From Achromobacter aloeverae (GTDB lineage: Bacteria; Pseudomonadota; Gammaproteobacteria; Burkholderiales; Burkholderiaceae_B): 64,000 nucleotides of DNA. Positions 16,040 to 26,022 of the stretch are shown in pieces; position 1 is the first letter of the stretch, and each line of letters begins with the position of its first letter. The notes beneath the pieces were generated by a model. The model was not told where the DNA came from, searched no databases, and saw only the letters and a list, made by a program, of their open reading frames with translations. Location: the NCBI RefSeq assembly GCF_004121055.1, contig NZ_PYAL01000009.1, positions 1 to 64,000 on the forward strand, read 5' to 3'. The translations under genes and the position numbers were made by a program.

Positions 16040-16112
16040 GCGTCGCGGACCTCGCCGCGGACCTTGTCGAGGACCTTAGCGCTGACCTTATTAACGCTTA
16101 TTAACCCTGACC

Positions 16113-16742
16113 TTACTTGTCCAGCTTCACTTCGAAGCCGCGCTTGACGCCGGGACGCGCCATCAAGGCCTCATACCAGCGTTTCACATTGGGAAAGTCA
16201 GCGAGGTCGACCTGGTGCCGCTCGTGGCGCCAGGCCCAGCCGACGATGGCGAAATCGGCCACCGACAGCGGTCCCGCGACGAATTCCACGTTGGCCAGGC
16301 GGCGATCCAGCACGCCATACAGGCGGCGGGTCTCCGCCACGTAGCGTTGCGCGCCGTAGCGCCGGTCGACCTCGTTCTCCAGGCCCAGGAAGTGATGCGC
16401 CTGCCCGGGCATGGGGCCGAAACCGCCCATTTGCCACATCAGCCATTCCAGCACCGGAATGCGGTCGGCCAGTTTGGCGGGCAGGAATTTGCCCGTTTTT
16501 TCACCGAGGTACAGCAGGATCGCGCCGGATTCGAAAACGCTGACCGGCTTGCCGTCCGGGCCGTCCGGATCGACGATGGCCGGAATGCGGTTGTTGGGGC
16601 TGATGCGCAGGAAGGCCGGCTGGTGTTGTTCGCCGTGGCGGATATCGACCGGATGCACGGTATAGGGCAGGCCCATTTCTTCCAGCGCGACGCTGATCTT
16701 GCGGCCGTTGGGGGTATTCCAGGTATGAAGTTCGATGGTCAT
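16113..16742 (-). CDS. Glutathione S-transferase, YfcG/Ure2p-like (Nu class)
   Basis: 209-aa cytosolic thioredoxin-fold protein. Relatives such as E. coli YfcG act as glutathione-dependent disulfide reductases. The N-terminal domain (1-85) carries the TPNGRKISVALEEMGLPY signature of this class, where a Thr/Asn pair replaces the catalytic Cys or Ser, and ISPNNRIPAIVDPDG with the cis-Pro. The C-terminal all-helical domain includes WLMWQMGGFGPMPGQAHHF, which is diagnostic of YfcG-like enzymes. A second, different GST gene lies just upstream on the same strand. Confidence 0.92.
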   Translation of the reverse strand: MTIELHTWNTPNGRKISVALEEMGLPYTVHPVDIRHGEQHQPAFLRISPNNRIPAIVDPDGPDGKPVSVFESGAILLYLGEKTGKFLPAKLADRIPVLEWLMWQMGGFGPMPGQAHHFLGLENEVDRRYGAQRYVAETRRLYGVLDRRLANVEFVAGPLSVADFAIVGWAWRHERHQVDLADFPNVKRWYEALMARPGVKRGFEVKLDK

Positions 16743-16791
16743 TGCGTGGGCTTTACGGTGAGGGGGCAGGGCTGTCCTTGCTGCAAGCGCA

Positions 16792-17451
16792 TCAGGTCAG
16801 CGCGGGTGCGACATGGCGCTGGAAGGCGGGCCGCCGTTGCAGGCCCTCGTACCACTTTTGCACGCGGGGCAAGGCCGGGCGCTCGATGCCGTCCAGGCCC
16901 AGATAGCGGCGGCAGTAGGCGCCGAGCACGATGTCGGCGATGGAGAAGGCCTTGCCTTCCGCGAACTCGCGGCCTTCAAGGTGAGCGTCCAGCATCTGCC
17001 ACAGCTTGCCGCAGGCATCGGCCGCTTTCTGGATGGCGGGCATGTCGCGCTCGGCCGCCGGCGTGCGCACCATGCCCCAGAACACGGACCGCTCCGCCGG
17101 TTGCAGGGTGGACAAGGTCCAGTCCAGCCAGCGGTCGATACTGGCGCGCAGGCGGGGTTCGGCGGGGTACAGGTCGTGGCCGGCCGCCGGACGGCCGGAC
17201 CCCGGATGGCCGGCCCCACCATATTGCATCACCAGGTAGCGCAGGATGGAGTTGGATTCCCACAGGGAGAAATCGCCATCCTCCAGGGTCGGCACGCGGC
17301 CGTTGGGGTTCATGGCCAGGTAGCCGGGCTCGTTGTTGCGGCCGAATTGCAGGCCGGCATCGATGCGTTCGTAGGGCAGGCCCAGTTCATCGCAACACCA
17401 AAGGACCTTTTGCACGTTGACCGAGTTCACCCGGCCCCAGATCTTGATCAC
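16792..17451 (-). CDS. Glutathione S-transferase family protein
   Basis: 219-aa soluble GST. The N-terminal thioredoxin-like domain (IKIWGRVNSVNVQKVLWCCDE, residues 2-22) has the SVNVQKV helix that holds the catalytic Ser in beta/theta-like bacterial GSTs. MNPNGRVPTLEDGDFSLWES follows with the cis-Pro and glutathione-binding Glu-Ser. The helical domain includes FSIADIVLGAYCRRY. The start is a GTG at 17451 with GAGGAG 9 bases upstream; no ATG is available near this point. It precedes the YfcG-like gene by 49 bases and may be cotranscribed. The natural substrate is unknown. Confidence 0.88.
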   Translation of the reverse strand: MIKIWGRVNSVNVQKVLWCCDELGLPYERIDAGLQFGRNNEPGYLAMNPNGRVPTLEDGDFSLWESNSILRYLVMQYGGAGHPGSGRPAAGHDLYPAEPRLRASIDRWLDWTLSTLQPAERSVFWGMVRTPAAERDMPAIQKAADACGKLWQMLDAHLEGREFAEGKAFSIADIVLGAYCRRYLGLDGIERPALPRVQKWYEGLQRRPAFQRHVAPALT

Positions 17452-17558
17452 ACGCGTCTCCTCGCGAAAATGGCAAGCTTGAACGCAAAGACGCCGCGAT
17501 GCAATGGCCTTGTCGTGGCCATCGATCGCGGCGGCGTGGGGGAGGGAGGCCGTTCGCG

Positions 17559-17951
17559 TCAGCGGCGCAGCAGCATCAGCGTCCACAGCGCGATCATGGC
17601 GATCAGGCCTATCCAGCAGCCCGCCCAGAGGCCCATCAGCGGCCACTTCAGGCGCAGGGGCACCTTCTTGGGATCGACGTGCGCGAGCACGCGGTTGGCG
17701 TAGCCGAACAGGCCGAATTGCAGGCGCGGGAAGAAGAGGTGCAGGAAATAGTCCTGCAGGATGCCGGCCTGCAGCGACCGCGGCAGCCTCTTGAACGGCT
17801 GCTTGGCCAGCAAGGGGTGCCGCATGGTGTCGTTCAGCTCGTTCAGCTTGAACAGGTAGATCGTCGCGAGGGAGACGGCGGCGATGAAGAAACAGGCGAC
17901 GAAGACATTGAACGCGACGATCATCGCGTAGGCAAGCACGGGGGAGGACAT
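17559..17951 (-). CDS. Small membrane protein of unknown function
   Basis: 130-aa protein with two predicted membrane spans, at residues about 8-35 and about 103-127. Between them is a basic loop (RHPLLAKQPFKRLPRSL, RLQFGLFGYANRVL, HVDPKKVPLRLKW) that probably faces the cytoplasm. I recognise no catalytic motif. It has its own start at 17951 and is followed by the GST genes in the same direction, 108 bases on. No functional call is possible. Confidence 0.7.
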   Translation of the reverse strand: MSSPVLAYAMIVAFNVFVACFFIAAVSLATIYLFKLNELNDTMRHPLLAKQPFKRLPRSLQAGILQDYFLHLFFPRLQFGLFGYANRVLAHVDPKKVPLRLKWPLMGLWAGCWIGLIAMIALWTLMLLRR

Positions 17952-18247
17952 GGGAAGCAGGAGTTCGACAGCTTTCAGGAAGCGGACAGGGTAACCCGAT
18001 CTCTTACATAACTCCTACATAAAAACAGGGAGTCTCCATAAAAACCGCAAATCGCGGGGCGTGCGCTGCGTGGCCGTTTGACGCATACAACGCCGCGCGC
18101 ATTTTTTCCCCTGCCTTTCCCCTGCCTTTTCGTTCCCTTCCCTTGCCCCGGCCCCCGGCGCGGCGTCCCGCCAGCCGCGGACCATGGTGTCGGGTCGTCC
18201 CGGGGCGATGCGACAGGAGCCGGCCTGGGCGGCCGGCTCCGCTACCA
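17952..18247. other. Intergenic region with a GC hairpin
   Basis: No convincing gene. The right end holds a perfect hairpin, GGAGCCGGCC-N5-GGCCGGCTCC (18216-18240), 7 bases beyond the prpC stop. It lacks a T tract and may be a weak terminator or mRNA-end stabiliser for prpC. The rest is CT-rich low-complexity sequence. Confidence 0.6.
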
Positions 18248-19426
18248 TCACTTGCGTTTTTCGATCGGCACGAACTTCTGGTCTTCCGGACCCGTGTAGT
18301 TGGCGGTCGGACGAATGATCTTGTTGTCGACGCGCTGCTCGATGATGTGGGCCGACCAGCCGGCCGTGCGCGCGATGACGAACAGGGGCGTGAACATCGC
18401 GGTGGGCACGCCCATCATGTTGTAGCTGACGGCCGAGAACCAGTCCAGGTTCGGAAACATCTTCTTGATGTCCGCCATGACGGTTTCCAGGCGTTCGGCG
18501 ATGTCGTACAGCTTGGTGGTGCCGGCCTGCCTGGACAGCTTGCGCGCCACCTCCTTGATGACCTTGTTGCGCGGGTCGGAGACCGTGTACACGGGATGGC
18601 CGAAGCCGATCACCACTTCCTTGTTCTCGACGCGACGGCGGATGTCGGCCTCGGCCTCGTCCGGATTGTCGTAGCGGCTTTGCACTTCGAACGCCACTTC
18701 GTTGGCGCCGCCGTGCTTGGGGCCGCGCAGCGCGCCGATGCCGCCGGTGATGGCCGAGTACATGTCCGACCCCGTGCCGGCCACGACGCGGCAGGTGAAG
18801 GTCGACGCGTTGAACTCATGCTCCGCGTAGAGGATCAGCGAGGTGTGCATCGCCTTGACCCACTCCTCGGGCGGCTCCTTGCCATGCAGCAGGTGCAGGA
18901 AGTGCCCGCCGATGCTGTCGTCGTCGGTCTCCACGTCGATGGAGCGGCCGTTGTGGCTGTAGTGGTACCAATACAGCAGGGCCGAACCCAGGCTGGCCAT
19001 CAGGCGGTCGGCGATGTCGCGCGCGCCCGGGGTGTTGTGGTCGTCCTTCTCCGGCAGCACGCAGCCCAGCACCGACACGGCGGTGCGCATGACATCCATC
19101 GGGTGGCTGGACGCGGGCAGCGCTTCCAGCGCCACCTGCAATTGCACGGGCAGGCCGCGCAGGGCGCGCAGCTTCTGCTTGTAGGCCTTCAGTTCGGCCT
19201 TGTTGGGCAGCTTGCCATGGACCAGCAGGTAGGCGATTTCCTCGAACTCGCTGGTGCCGGCGATGTCCAGGATGTCGTAACCACGATAGTGCAGGTCATT
19301 GCCGCTGCGGCCCACCGTGCACAGGGCCGTGTTGCCGGCCACCACGCCGGACAAGGCCACCGACTTCTTCGGCTTGAAACCCGGCTTTTCCTGCTCTTTG
19401 GTTTCCTTGGTGCTGGAGGTGCTCAT
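18248..19426 (-). CDS. prpC: 2-methylcitrate synthase
   Basis: 392-aa enzyme of the short citrate-synthase type that condenses propionyl-CoA with oxaloacetate in the methylcitrate cycle of propionate breakdown. Active-site landmarks are HEFNAST (His and Asn), GPKHGGANE and [13 protein letters not shown]. The last is the prpC form; a true citrate synthase has GFGHRVYK. The lysine-rich N-terminus ([12 protein letters not shown]) is unstructured. It lies 49 bases downstream of prpB on the same strand. No PrpR-type regulator is seen beside it. The distinct gltA at 26300 supports the split in roles. Confidence 0.95.
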   Translation of the reverse strand: MSTSSTKETKEQEKPGFKPKKSVALSGVVAGNTALCTVGRSGNDLHYRGYDILDIAGTSEFEEIAYLLVHGKLPNKAELKAYKQKLRALRGLPVQLQVALEALPASSHPMDVMRTAVSVLGCVLPEKDDHNTPGARDIADRLMASLGSALLYWYHYSHNGRSIDVETDDDSIGGHFLHLLHGKEPPEEWVKAMHTSLILYAEHEFNASTFTCRVVAGTGSDMYSAITGGIGALRGPKHGGANEVAFEVQSRYDNPDEAEADIRRRVENKEVVIGFGHPVYTVSDPRNKVIKEVARKLSRQAGTTKLYDIAERLETVMADIKKMFPNLDWFSAVSYNMMGVPTAMFTPLFVIARTAGWSAHIIEQRVDNKIIRPTANYTGPEDQKFVPIEKRK

Positions 19427-19475
19427 CTGTCTGCTCCTTTCCTCGACGGTGGGGTGAGTATTGTTCGACTTGCTG

Positions 19476-20363
19476 TTACTTCGACTTGCTGAACAGCGCG
19501 TCCAGCTGCGATTCGAAGGCGTGGTAGCCGATGCGGTCGTAAAGCTCGTCGCGGGTCTGCATCAGGTCCACCACGTTCTTCTGGTGGCCGTCGCGGCGGA
19601 TCGCGGTGTAGACCGCTTCGGCGGCCTTGTTCATGGCGCGGAAGGCAGACAGCGGATAGAGCACGATGCCCACGCCCACGGACTTCAGTTCGTCCACACT
19701 GAACAGCGGCGTCTTGCCGAATTCGGTGATGTTGGCCAGCACCGGTACGCCCACCGCGCGCACGAACTTGTCGTAGGTCGGCAGGTCGTAGGCGGCTTCC
19801 GCGAAGATGGCGTCGGCACCGGCCTCCACGCACTTCAGCGCGCGTTCGATGGCGGCGTCCACGCCGTGCGACGCGATGGCGTCGGTGCGGGCGATCAGGT
19901 AGAAATCGTCATCGGTGCGGGCGTCGGCCGCGGCCTTGACGCGGTCGGCCATCTCCTCGGTGGACACGATTTCCTTGCCGGGACGGTGGCCGCAGCGCTT
20001 GGCGCCGACCTGGTCCTCGATATGGCAGGCCGCGGCGCCGAACTTGATCAGGCTCTTGACGGTGCGGGCGATGTTGAAGGCCGACGGCCCGAAGCCGGTG
20101 TCGATGTCGACCAGCAAGGGCAGGTCGCAGACGTCGGTGATGCGGCGCACGTCCACCAGCACGTCATCCAGCGTGTTGATGCCGAGGTCGGGCAGGCCCA
20201 GCGAGCCAGCCGCCACGCCGCCGCCGGACAGGTAGATCGCGCGATAGCCGGCGCGCTTGGCCAGCAGGGCATGATTGGCGTTGATGGCGCCGATGACCTG
20301 CAACGGCGATTCTTCGGTCAGGGCCTGGCGGAACAGGGCGCCGGGCGACGGGGGACGGGACAT
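19476..20363 (-). CDS. prpB: Methylisocitrate lyase
   Basis: 295-aa member of the isocitrate lyase/PEP mutase superfamily that cleaves 2-methylisocitrate to pyruvate and succinate. The catalytic loop KRCGHR (Cys124) is intact, as are the metal-binding Asp residues in [10 protein letters not shown] (about 85-87) and the HIEDQ segment. ATG 20363 follows GGAG; an upstream extension to 20417 would run into the mdh terminator. prpC follows after 49 bases. A terminator separates it from mdh, so prpBC has its own promoter in the short gap. Confidence 0.95.
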   Translation of the reverse strand: MSRPPSPGALFRQALTEESPLQVIGAINANHALLAKRAGYRAIYLSGGGVAAGSLGLPDLGINTLDDVLVDVRRITDVCDLPLLVDIDTGFGPSAFNIARTVKSLIKFGAAACHIEDQVGAKRCGHRPGKEIVSTEEMADRVKAAADARTDDDFYLIARTDAIASHGVDAAIERALKCVEAGADAIFAEAAYDLPTYDKFVRAVGVPVLANITEFGKTPLFSVDELKSVGVGIVLYPLSAFRAMNKAAEAVYTAIRRDGHQKNVVDLMQTRDELYDRIGYHAFESQLDALFSKSK

Positions 20364-20387
20364 GCGGTACTCCGGGAGGGAAGACGG

Positions 20388-20422
20388 AAAAAAATGGGCC
20401 CATTCGCACGGGCCCACTTTTT
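20388..20422 (-). terminator. Intrinsic terminator between mdh and prpB
   Basis: TGGGCCC-N8-GGGCCCA hairpin (20395-20416), flanked by A-rich and T-rich runs on either side. It is placed just after the mdh stop on the minus strand and followed there by a seven-T run. Confidence 0.85.
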
Positions 20423-20435
20423 CATTTGCGCTGGA

Positions 20436-21425
20436 TTACTTCAGCAGGTCTTTCACGCCGTCGCGCTCTTCGAGGAGCTCCTTCAGCGTGAAGTCCATGC
20501 GCTCGCGCGAGAACGCATCGATTTCCAGGTCCTTGATGACGGTGTATTCGCCGTTGGCGGTGGTCACCGGCACGCCGTAGATGATGCCTTCGGGGATGCC
20601 GTAGGAACCGTCCGAGGGCACGCCCATGGTGACCCACTTGCCGTTGGTGCCCAGCACCCAGTCGCGCACGTGGTCGATGGCGGCGTTGGCGGCCGAGGCA
20701 GCCGACGACAGGCCGCGCGCGTCGATGATGGCGGCGCCGCGCTTGCCCACGGTCGGGATGAAGACGTCCTTGTTCCAGGCGTCATCGTTGATGATCTTGT
20801 TCAGGCTCTGGCCGCCGACGGTGGCGAAGCGGGTATCCGGATACATCGTGGGCGAGTGGTTGCCCCACACGACCAGCTTTTCGATGTCGGCGACCGGCTT
20901 GCCGGACTTGGCCGACAGTTGCGACAGGGCGCGGTTGTGATCCAGGCGCAGCATGGCGGTGAAGTTCTTGGCCGGCAGGTCCGGCGCCGACTTCATGGCG
21001 ATGTAGGCGTTGGTGTTGGCGGGGTTGCCGACCACCAGGACCTTGACGGTACGCTTGGCCACTTCGTTCAGGGCCTTGCCCTGGGCCGTGAAGATCTGGG
21101 CGTTGACGGTCAGCAGGTCCTTGCGTTCCATGCCGGGGCCGCGGGGACGGGCGCCGACCAGCAGGGCAACGTCGATATCCTTGAAGGCGGTGCGCGGATC
21201 GCTGTGCGCGGTCACTTCCTGCAGCAGCGGGAAGGCGCAATCGTCCAACTCCATGATGACGCCCTTGAGGGCCTTCTGTGCCTTTTCGTCGGGGATTTCC
21301 AGCAGTTGCAGGATGACGGGCTGGTCTTTGCCGAGCATTTCGCCGGAGGCGATGCGGAACAGCAGAGCGTAGCCGATTTGACCGGCGGCGCCGGTGACGG
21401 CGACGCGCAAAGCGGGCTTGGACAT
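20436..21425 (-). CDS. mdh: Malate dehydrogenase
   Basis: 329-aa cytosolic NAD-dependent malate dehydrogenase of the TCA cycle, of the type close to cytoplasmic MDH ([19 protein letters not shown] Rossmann loop). The substrate Arg motif [15 protein letters not shown], the [10 protein letters not shown] segment and the catalytic His in [11 protein letters not shown] are all present. ATG 21425 has GGAG upstream. It is transcribed away from a GntR regulator, and the dyads between them (21610-21655) are the likely control site. A terminator follows. Confidence 0.97.
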   Translation of the reverse strand: MSKPALRVAVTGAAGQIGYALLFRIASGEMLGKDQPVILQLLEIPDEKAQKALKGVIMELDDCAFPLLQEVTAHSDPRTAFKDIDVALLVGARPRGPGMERKDLLTVNAQIFTAQGKALNEVAKRTVKVLVVGNPANTNAYIAMKSAPDLPAKNFTAMLRLDHNRALSQLSAKSGKPVADIEKLVVWGNHSPTMYPDTRFATVGGQSLNKIINDDAWNKDVFIPTVGKRGAAIIDARGLSSAASAANAAIDHVRDWVLGTNGKWVTMGVPSDGSYGIPEGIIYGVPVTTANGEYTVIKDLEIDAFSRERMDFTLKELLEERDGVKDLLK

Positions 21426-21762
21426 GAACATTCTCCGTAAGAGTCGTCGAGAAAAAATCTCGCCGGACAGTGTAATCGTTAGGTCCGAGGAAAGCGGATC
21501 CTTGCTGACTTTGGAAAAGTCTTTTGCACCTGCGGAACGATGGCCATATTGCAGTGCCATAACACTGCGGTGGCAACCCCGCGAAGCAGGGCGTATCCTA
21601 AGGCGAACATGACGTTTACGTCAATTTGACTTATATCTTATATAAGACATAAGACGTTGGACACGCGTCATGCCGTTGTGCAACAATAGCGCCGCTCGTG
21701 CGACAGCCCCGTTTCAGGCTCCTGCCTCAAACCTGCGGCCGCCGGCAAACCGAAGAAAATCA
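21426..21762. promoter_or_regulatory. mdh-GntR divergent control region with two strong dyads
   Basis: The 337-bp gap between mdh and the GntR gene holds a perfect 14-bp inverted repeat TGACGT-TT-ACGTCA (21610-21623). Five bases on there is a 28-bp palindrome (21628-21655) with 12 of 14 pairs matching and a perfect CTTATATAAG core. The second dyad is very AT-rich against the GC-rich background and is a good candidate for GntR binding. It is 108 bases before the GntR start and about 200 bases from mdh. Confidence 0.75.
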
Positions 21763-22548
21763 ATGGCAGATCCCCGGCTAGAAGCCCCCGCTTGGAGTAA
21801 GAACACCGCTGGCCGTCCGGCCGGTGCGAGCGCCGCTTTCAGTCCGTTATATCGCCAGATCAAGGACCTGCTGGTGCAGAGCCTGGATCGCGGCGAATGG
21901 AAGCCGGGCGAGCTCATCCCCAGCGAGATCGACCTGGCCGCCCGCTTCCAGGTCAGCCAGGGCACCGTGCGCAAGGCCGTCGACGAACTGGCTGCCGAGC
22001 ATGTGCTGCTGCGTCGCCAGGGCAAGGGCACCTTCGTCGCCACCCACCACGAAGCGCGCGTGCGCTTTCGCTTCCTGCGCCTGGCCGCCGACGAGGGCGC
22101 CGAAACCGAATCCGCCGAAAGCCGCATCCTCGACTGCCGCCGCCTGCGCGCGCCGGCCGACGTGGGGCGCGCGCTGGAGTTGCGCGCCGGCGAAACGGTG
22201 TTCGCGCTGCGCCGCTTGCTGGCCTTCGGCGGCGTGCCCACCGTGCTCGATGAAATCTATCTGCCGGGATCGGCCTTCCGCGGCCTGACCGTGGAAGCGC
22301 TCAGCGCCAACAAGGCGCCGCTTTATGGCTTTTTCGAATCCGAGTTCGGCGTGAGCATGATCCGCGCCGACGAAAAATTGCGCGCCGTCGCCGCCACCGA
22401 CGATGCCGCCGCCGCCCTGAACCTGGCGGTGGGCACCCCCCTGCTGCAGGTGGAGCGCATTTCCTACACTTATGGCGACCGGCCCATGGAACTCCGTCGG
22501 GGTTTATACCGTACCGATCGTTATCACTATCGCAATAGTTTGAATTGA
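21763..22548 (+). CDS. GntR family regulator (HutC/UTRA type)
   Basis: 261-aa regulator. A GntR winged HTH lies at residues about 27-95 (PSEIDLAARFQVSQGTVRKAVD, then RRQGKGTFVA), and a UTRA effector domain at about 110-255 (VFALRRLLAFGGVPTVLDEIYLP ... MELRRGLYRTDRYHY). ATG 21763 has GAAG upstream; a longer frame from 21670 is less likely. It lies between mdh and the sdh operon and is probably their regulator, answering to a TCA-related metabolite (inference from position only). Confidence 0.9.
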   Translation: MADPRLEAPAWSKNTAGRPAGASAAFSPLYRQIKDLLVQSLDRGEWKPGELIPSEIDLAARFQVSQGTVRKAVDELAAEHVLLRRQGKGTFVATHHEARVRFRFLRLAADEGAETESAESRILDCRRLRAPADVGRALELRAGETVFALRRLLAFGGVPTVLDEIYLPGSAFRGLTVEALSANKAPLYGFFESEFGVSMIRADEKLRAVAATDDAAAALNLAVGTPLLQVERISYTYGDRPMELRRGLYRTDRYHYRNSLN

Positions 22549-22694
22549 TAGGCTTTTTAATCCGATTTGATAGCAACCCGTTACATGGGCGAAAATAGAT
22601 AAGTTTTACCCCCGAGGGTCGAGTCCAGAGACCTGCCCAGGGTCCGGGCATTCCCGCCATCACGATTTTTAGTTTCGAGACAACCGAGGTCGTC
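22549..22694 (+). promoter_or_regulatory. sdh operon upstream region
   Basis: 146 bases between the GntR gene and sdhC, AT-richer in the first half (GATAGGCTTTTTAATCC), where the sdh promoter is expected. I cannot assign -35/-10 boxes with confidence, and the 28-bp palindrome of the mdh region does not recur here. Confidence 0.4.
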
Positions 22695-23108
22695 ATGTCC
22701 GACACAGCTGCCAAGCCGCGTCCGCAGTTTCGCAATATCAGCATTGGTCAAATCGCCAAGTACCGCCTGCCCCTGGCCGGCCGTCTGTCGATTCTTCATC
22801 GCGTCAGCGGCGCGTTGTTGTTCCTCTGTATCCCCTTGGTCATCCTGCCCTTGCTCGGCGCCAGTCTGGCGTCGGCCGAGAGTTTCGCGGGCGTGGCCTC
22901 GGTCGTGGGGCACCCGATCGTCAAGTTGATCCTGCTGGTTTTGATCTGGGGCTATCTGCACCATTTCTGCGCCGGCATCCGTTACCTGGTGCTGGACCTG
23001 CACATTGGCATCGACAAGGACTCGGCGCGCAAGTCGGCCGGTATCGTGTTCGTGGTCAGCCTGGCGCTGACCGTGGTTTTCGGTCTCAAACTGTTCGGAG
23101 CTTGGTAA
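22695..23108 (+). CDS. sdhC: Succinate dehydrogenase cytochrome b556 subunit
   Basis: 137-aa membrane anchor of complex II with three transmembrane helices (about 37-57, 70-90 and 110-133). The SdhC signature SILHRVSGALLFL (Ser and Arg at the quinone site) and the HHFCAGIRYLVLDL helix with a haem-ligand His candidate are visible. The stop abuts the sdhD ATG directly (no spacer), so translation is coupled. First gene of sdhCDAB-sdhE-gltA. Confidence 0.95.
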   Translation: MSDTAAKPRPQFRNISIGQIAKYRLPLAGRLSILHRVSGALLFLCIPLVILPLLGASLASAESFAGVASVVGHPIVKLILLVLIWGYLHHFCAGIRYLVLDLHIGIDKDSARKSAGIVFVVSLALTVVFGLKLFGAW

Positions 23109-23492
23109 ATGGCCGCTAGCAAGAATTACGGGCCCAAGTGCCTGGTCGTCGGTGCCCACTACGGCACGATGGATTTCCTGGCCCAGCGCCTGACCGCGAT
23201 CATCATGGCGGTCTACACGCTGGTGCTGTTCATCGGCGTGCTGGTCATGCCGGGCTTTACGTACGAAAGCTGGAAGGCGCTCTTCACTTTCCACGTATAC
23301 GCGCTGCCGTTGGGCCAACTGCTGGTCACGCTGGCCTTCCTGTCGCTGGCCTATCACGCCTGGATCGGCGTGCGCGACATCTGGATGGACTACGTGCGCC
23401 CCGTGGGCGTGCGCCTGCTGCTGCAGGTCCTGACCGTCCTGTGGCTGGTCGGCTCGGTCGTGTATTTCGCGCAAATTATCTGGAGGCTCTAA
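23109..23492 (+). CDS. sdhD: Succinate dehydrogenase membrane anchor subunit
   Basis: 127-aa hydrophobic subunit with three membrane helices that completes the quinone and haem b site with SdhC. The AYHAWIGVRDIWMDYV segment contains the family's conserved His and the quinone-site Asp-Tyr. Start at 23109, immediately after the sdhC stop. sdhA follows 3 bases after the stop and reuses GGAGGC at the end of sdhD as its ribosome site. Confidence 0.94.
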   Translation: MAASKNYGPKCLVVGAHYGTMDFLAQRLTAIIMAVYTLVLFIGVLVMPGFTYESWKALFTFHVYALPLGQLLVTLAFLSLAYHAWIGVRDIWMDYVRPVGVRLLLQVLTVLWLVGSVVYFAQIIWRL

Positions 23493-23495
23493 GCC

Positions 23496-25274
23496 GTGGT
23501 CGCTGTCAAGAAATCCTTGCCGCGCCGCCAATTCGATGTGGTGGTGGTCGGCGCCGGCGGTGCCGGCATGCGCTGTTCCCTGCAACTGTCCCAGGCGGGA
23601 CTGTCCGTGGCGGTGCTGTCCAAAGTATTCCCTACGCGTTCGCACACCGTGGCGGCGCAGGGTGGCGTCAGCGCTTCGCTGGGCAACATGAGCGAAGACA
23701 ACTGGTACTGGCACATGTACGACACCGTGAAGGGGTCGGACTGGCTGGGCGACCAGGACGCGATCGAGTTCATGTGCCGTGAAGCGCCCAGCGCCGTCTA
23801 CGAGATGGAGCACTTCGGCATGCCGTTCGACCGCAATCCGGACGGCACCATCTACCAGCGTCCCTTCGGCGGCCATACCGCCAACTTCGGCGAGAAGCCG
23901 GTGCAGCGCGCCTGTGCCGCCGCCGACCGCACGGGCCATGCCCTGCTGCACACGCTGTACCAGCGCAACGTCGCCACGCGGACCCAGTTCTTCGTGGAAT
24001 GGATGGCGCTGGACCTGGTGCGCTCGGAAAGCGGCGACGTGGTCGGCGTGACCGCGCTGGAAATGGAAACCGGCGAAATCTACCTGCTCGAAGCCAAGAC
24101 CACGGTGCTGGCCACCGGCGGCGCCGGCCGTATCTGGGCCGCGTCGACCAACGCCTTCATCAACACCGGCGACGGCCTGGGCATGGCGGCGCGCGCGGGC
24201 ATCGCCCTGCAGGACATGGAATTCTGGCAATTCCACCCGACCGGCGTGGCCGGCGCGGGCGTGCTGATCACCGAAGGCGTGCGCGGCGAAGGCGGCATCC
24301 TGCTGAACAAGGATGGCGAGCGTTTCATGGAGCGCTATGCGCCCACGCTGAAGGACCTGGCGCCGCGCGACTTCGTGTCGCGCTCGATGGACCAGGAAAT
24401 CAAGGAAGGCCGCGGCTGCGGCCCGGACGGCAGCTACGTGGTGCTGAAGCTGGACCACCTGGGCGCCGACGTCATCAACAAGCGCCTGCCTTCGATCCGC
24501 GAAATCGCCATCAAGTTCGGCAACGTCGATCCGATCAAGGAACCGATCCCGGTCGTGCCCACCATTCACTACCAGATGGGCGGCATCCCGGCCAACTACC
24601 ACGGCCAGGTGGTCGAGTGGAAGAATGGCGAGTCCAAGGTCGTCAACGGCCTGTACGCCATCGGCGAATGCGCGGCGGTGTCGGTGCACGGCGCCAACCG
24701 CCTGGGCACCAACTCGCTGCTGGACCTGATCGTGTTCGGCCGCGCCACGGGCAACCACATCGTCAACTCGCATCCCGAGCGCCAGCATTCGCACCAGCCG
24801 GTGTCGCAGTCGTCCATCGACTTCTCGCTGGACCGCGTCAACGCCCTGGAAAACCGCACGGGCGGCGAAAAGACCCAGTACGTCGCCAACGCGATCCGCG
24901 CGTCGATGCAGCGCCACTGCGGCGTGTTCCGCACGCTGGACCTGCTGAACGAAGGCGTGGGCCAGATCGAGGAATTGGCCGAGCAGGCCAAGAATATCTC
25001 GTTCAAGGACAAGTCCAAGGTGTTCAACACCGCCCGTATCGAGGCGCTGGAACTGGCCAACATGACCGAAGTGGCGCGCGCCACCATCAAGTCGGCCGCC
25101 AACCGCACCGAGAGCCGTGGCGCCCACGCCCTGGATGATCACCCGACCCGCGACGACGAAAACTGGCTCAAGCACACCCTCTGGTACACGGAGGGCAGCC
25201 GCCTGGACTACAAACCGGTCCAGATGAAGCCGCTGACCGTCGAGTCCTTCCCGCCCAAGGCGCGTACTTTCTAA
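23496..25274 (+). CDS. sdhA: Succinate dehydrogenase flavoprotein subunit
   Basis: 592-aa catalytic subunit that oxidises succinate to fumarate on the cytoplasmic face of the membrane. The FAD-binding GAGGAGMR loop is near residue 19. His50 in [11 protein letters not shown] is the covalent flavin attachment site. The substrate-site [14 protein letters not shown] motif and the C-terminal RGAH...HDD-like end ([12 protein letters not shown]) are intact. The start is a GTG at 23496 with TGGAGG upstream. sdhB follows after 13 bases, and the flavinylation factor SdhE is in the same operon. Confidence 0.97.
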   Translation: MVAVKKSLPRRQFDVVVVGAGGAGMRCSLQLSQAGLSVAVLSKVFPTRSHTVAAQGGVSASLGNMSEDNWYWHMYDTVKGSDWLGDQDAIEFMCREAPSAVYEMEHFGMPFDRNPDGTIYQRPFGGHTANFGEKPVQRACAAADRTGHALLHTLYQRNVATRTQFFVEWMALDLVRSESGDVVGVTALEMETGEIYLLEAKTTVLATGGAGRIWAASTNAFINTGDGLGMAARAGIALQDMEFWQFHPTGVAGAGVLITEGVRGEGGILLNKDGERFMERYAPTLKDLAPRDFVSRSMDQEIKEGRGCGPDGSYVVLKLDHLGADVINKRLPSIREIAIKFGNVDPIKEPIPVVPTIHYQMGGIPANYHGQVVEWKNGESKVVNGLYAIGECAAVSVHGANRLGTNSLLDLIVFGRATGNHIVNSHPERQHSHQPVSQSSIDFSLDRVNALENRTGGEKTQYVANAIRASMQRHCGVFRTLDLLNEGVGQIEELAEQAKNISFKDKSKVFNTARIEALELANMTEVARATIKSAANRTESRGAHALDDHPTRDDENWLKHTLWYTEGSRLDYKPVQMKPLTVESFPPKARTF

Positions 25275-25287
25275 GCAGGATGCTGGC

Positions 25288-26004
25288 ATGAGCACCAAGC
25301 GTATCGTTAAATTCGAGATCTACCGCTACGATCCTGACAAGGACGAGCGTCCCTATATGCAGAAACTGGAGGTCGAACTCCAGCCCACCGACAAGATGCT
25401 GCTCGATGCGCTGGTGCGCATCAAGAACGATGTCGACGACAGCCTGGCCCTGCGCCGCTCCTGCCGTGAAGGCGTGTGCGGTTCGGACGCCATGAACATC
25501 AACGGGAAGAACGGGCTTGCCTGTACCACCAACCTGCGCGAGCTGAAGGAACCCATCGTCCTGAAGCCCCTGCCGGGCTTGCCCGTGATTCGCGACCTGA
25601 TCGTGGACATGACGCACTTCTTCAACCAGTACCACTCGATCCGGCCGTATCTGATCAACGATACGCCGCCGCCCGAGCGCGAGCGCCTGCAGTCGCCGGA
25701 AGCCCGCGAGGAACTGGATGGCCTGTACGAGTGCATCCTGTGCGCGTGCTGCTCGACGTCGTGCCCGTCGTTCTGGTGGAACCCGGACAAGTTCGTCGGC
25801 CCGGCTGGCCTGCTGCAAGCCTACCGCTTCATCGCCGACAGCCGCGACGAAGCCACGGGTGCGCGCCTGGACAACCTGGAGGATCCGTACCGCCTGTTCC
25901 GCTGCCATACCATCATGAACTGCGTCGACGTGTGCCCGAAGGGGCTGAACCCCACCAAGGCCATCGGCAAGATCAAGGAACTGATGGTCCGCCGGGCGGT
26001 CTAG
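25288..26004 (+). CDS. sdhB: Succinate dehydrogenase iron-sulfur subunit
   Basis: 238-aa electron-transfer subunit carrying three Fe-S clusters. The [2Fe-2S] ligands are in [20 protein letters not shown] (N-terminal domain). The [4Fe-4S] and [3Fe-4S] ligands are in [16 protein letters not shown] and [17 protein letters not shown]. All cysteines expected for complex II are present. Normal length. It follows sdhA closely and is followed by sdhE after 18 bases. Confidence 0.97.
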   Translation: MSTKRIVKFEIYRYDPDKDERPYMQKLEVELQPTDKMLLDALVRIKNDVDDSLALRRSCREGVCGSDAMNINGKNGLACTTNLRELKEPIVLKPLPGLPVIRDLIVDMTHFFNQYHSIRPYLINDTPPPERERLQSPEAREELDGLYECILCACCSTSCPSFWWNPDKFVGPAGLLQAYRFIADSRDEATGARLDNLEDPYRLFRCHTIMNCVDVCPKGLNPTKAIGKIKELMVRRAV

Positions 26005-26022
26005 TTTAGGAAAGGTGTGAAC

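Noticed and set aside
16040-16112. Degenerate GGACCTT-type repeats between the LysR and GST genes
   Set aside because: The units differ in length and sequence, and no protein or structure is supported. Treated as intergenic low complexity.
22581-25298. Long minus-strand frame opposite sdhC-sdhA
   Set aside because: Antisense shadow of the sdh genes, which have intact motifs and close spacing.
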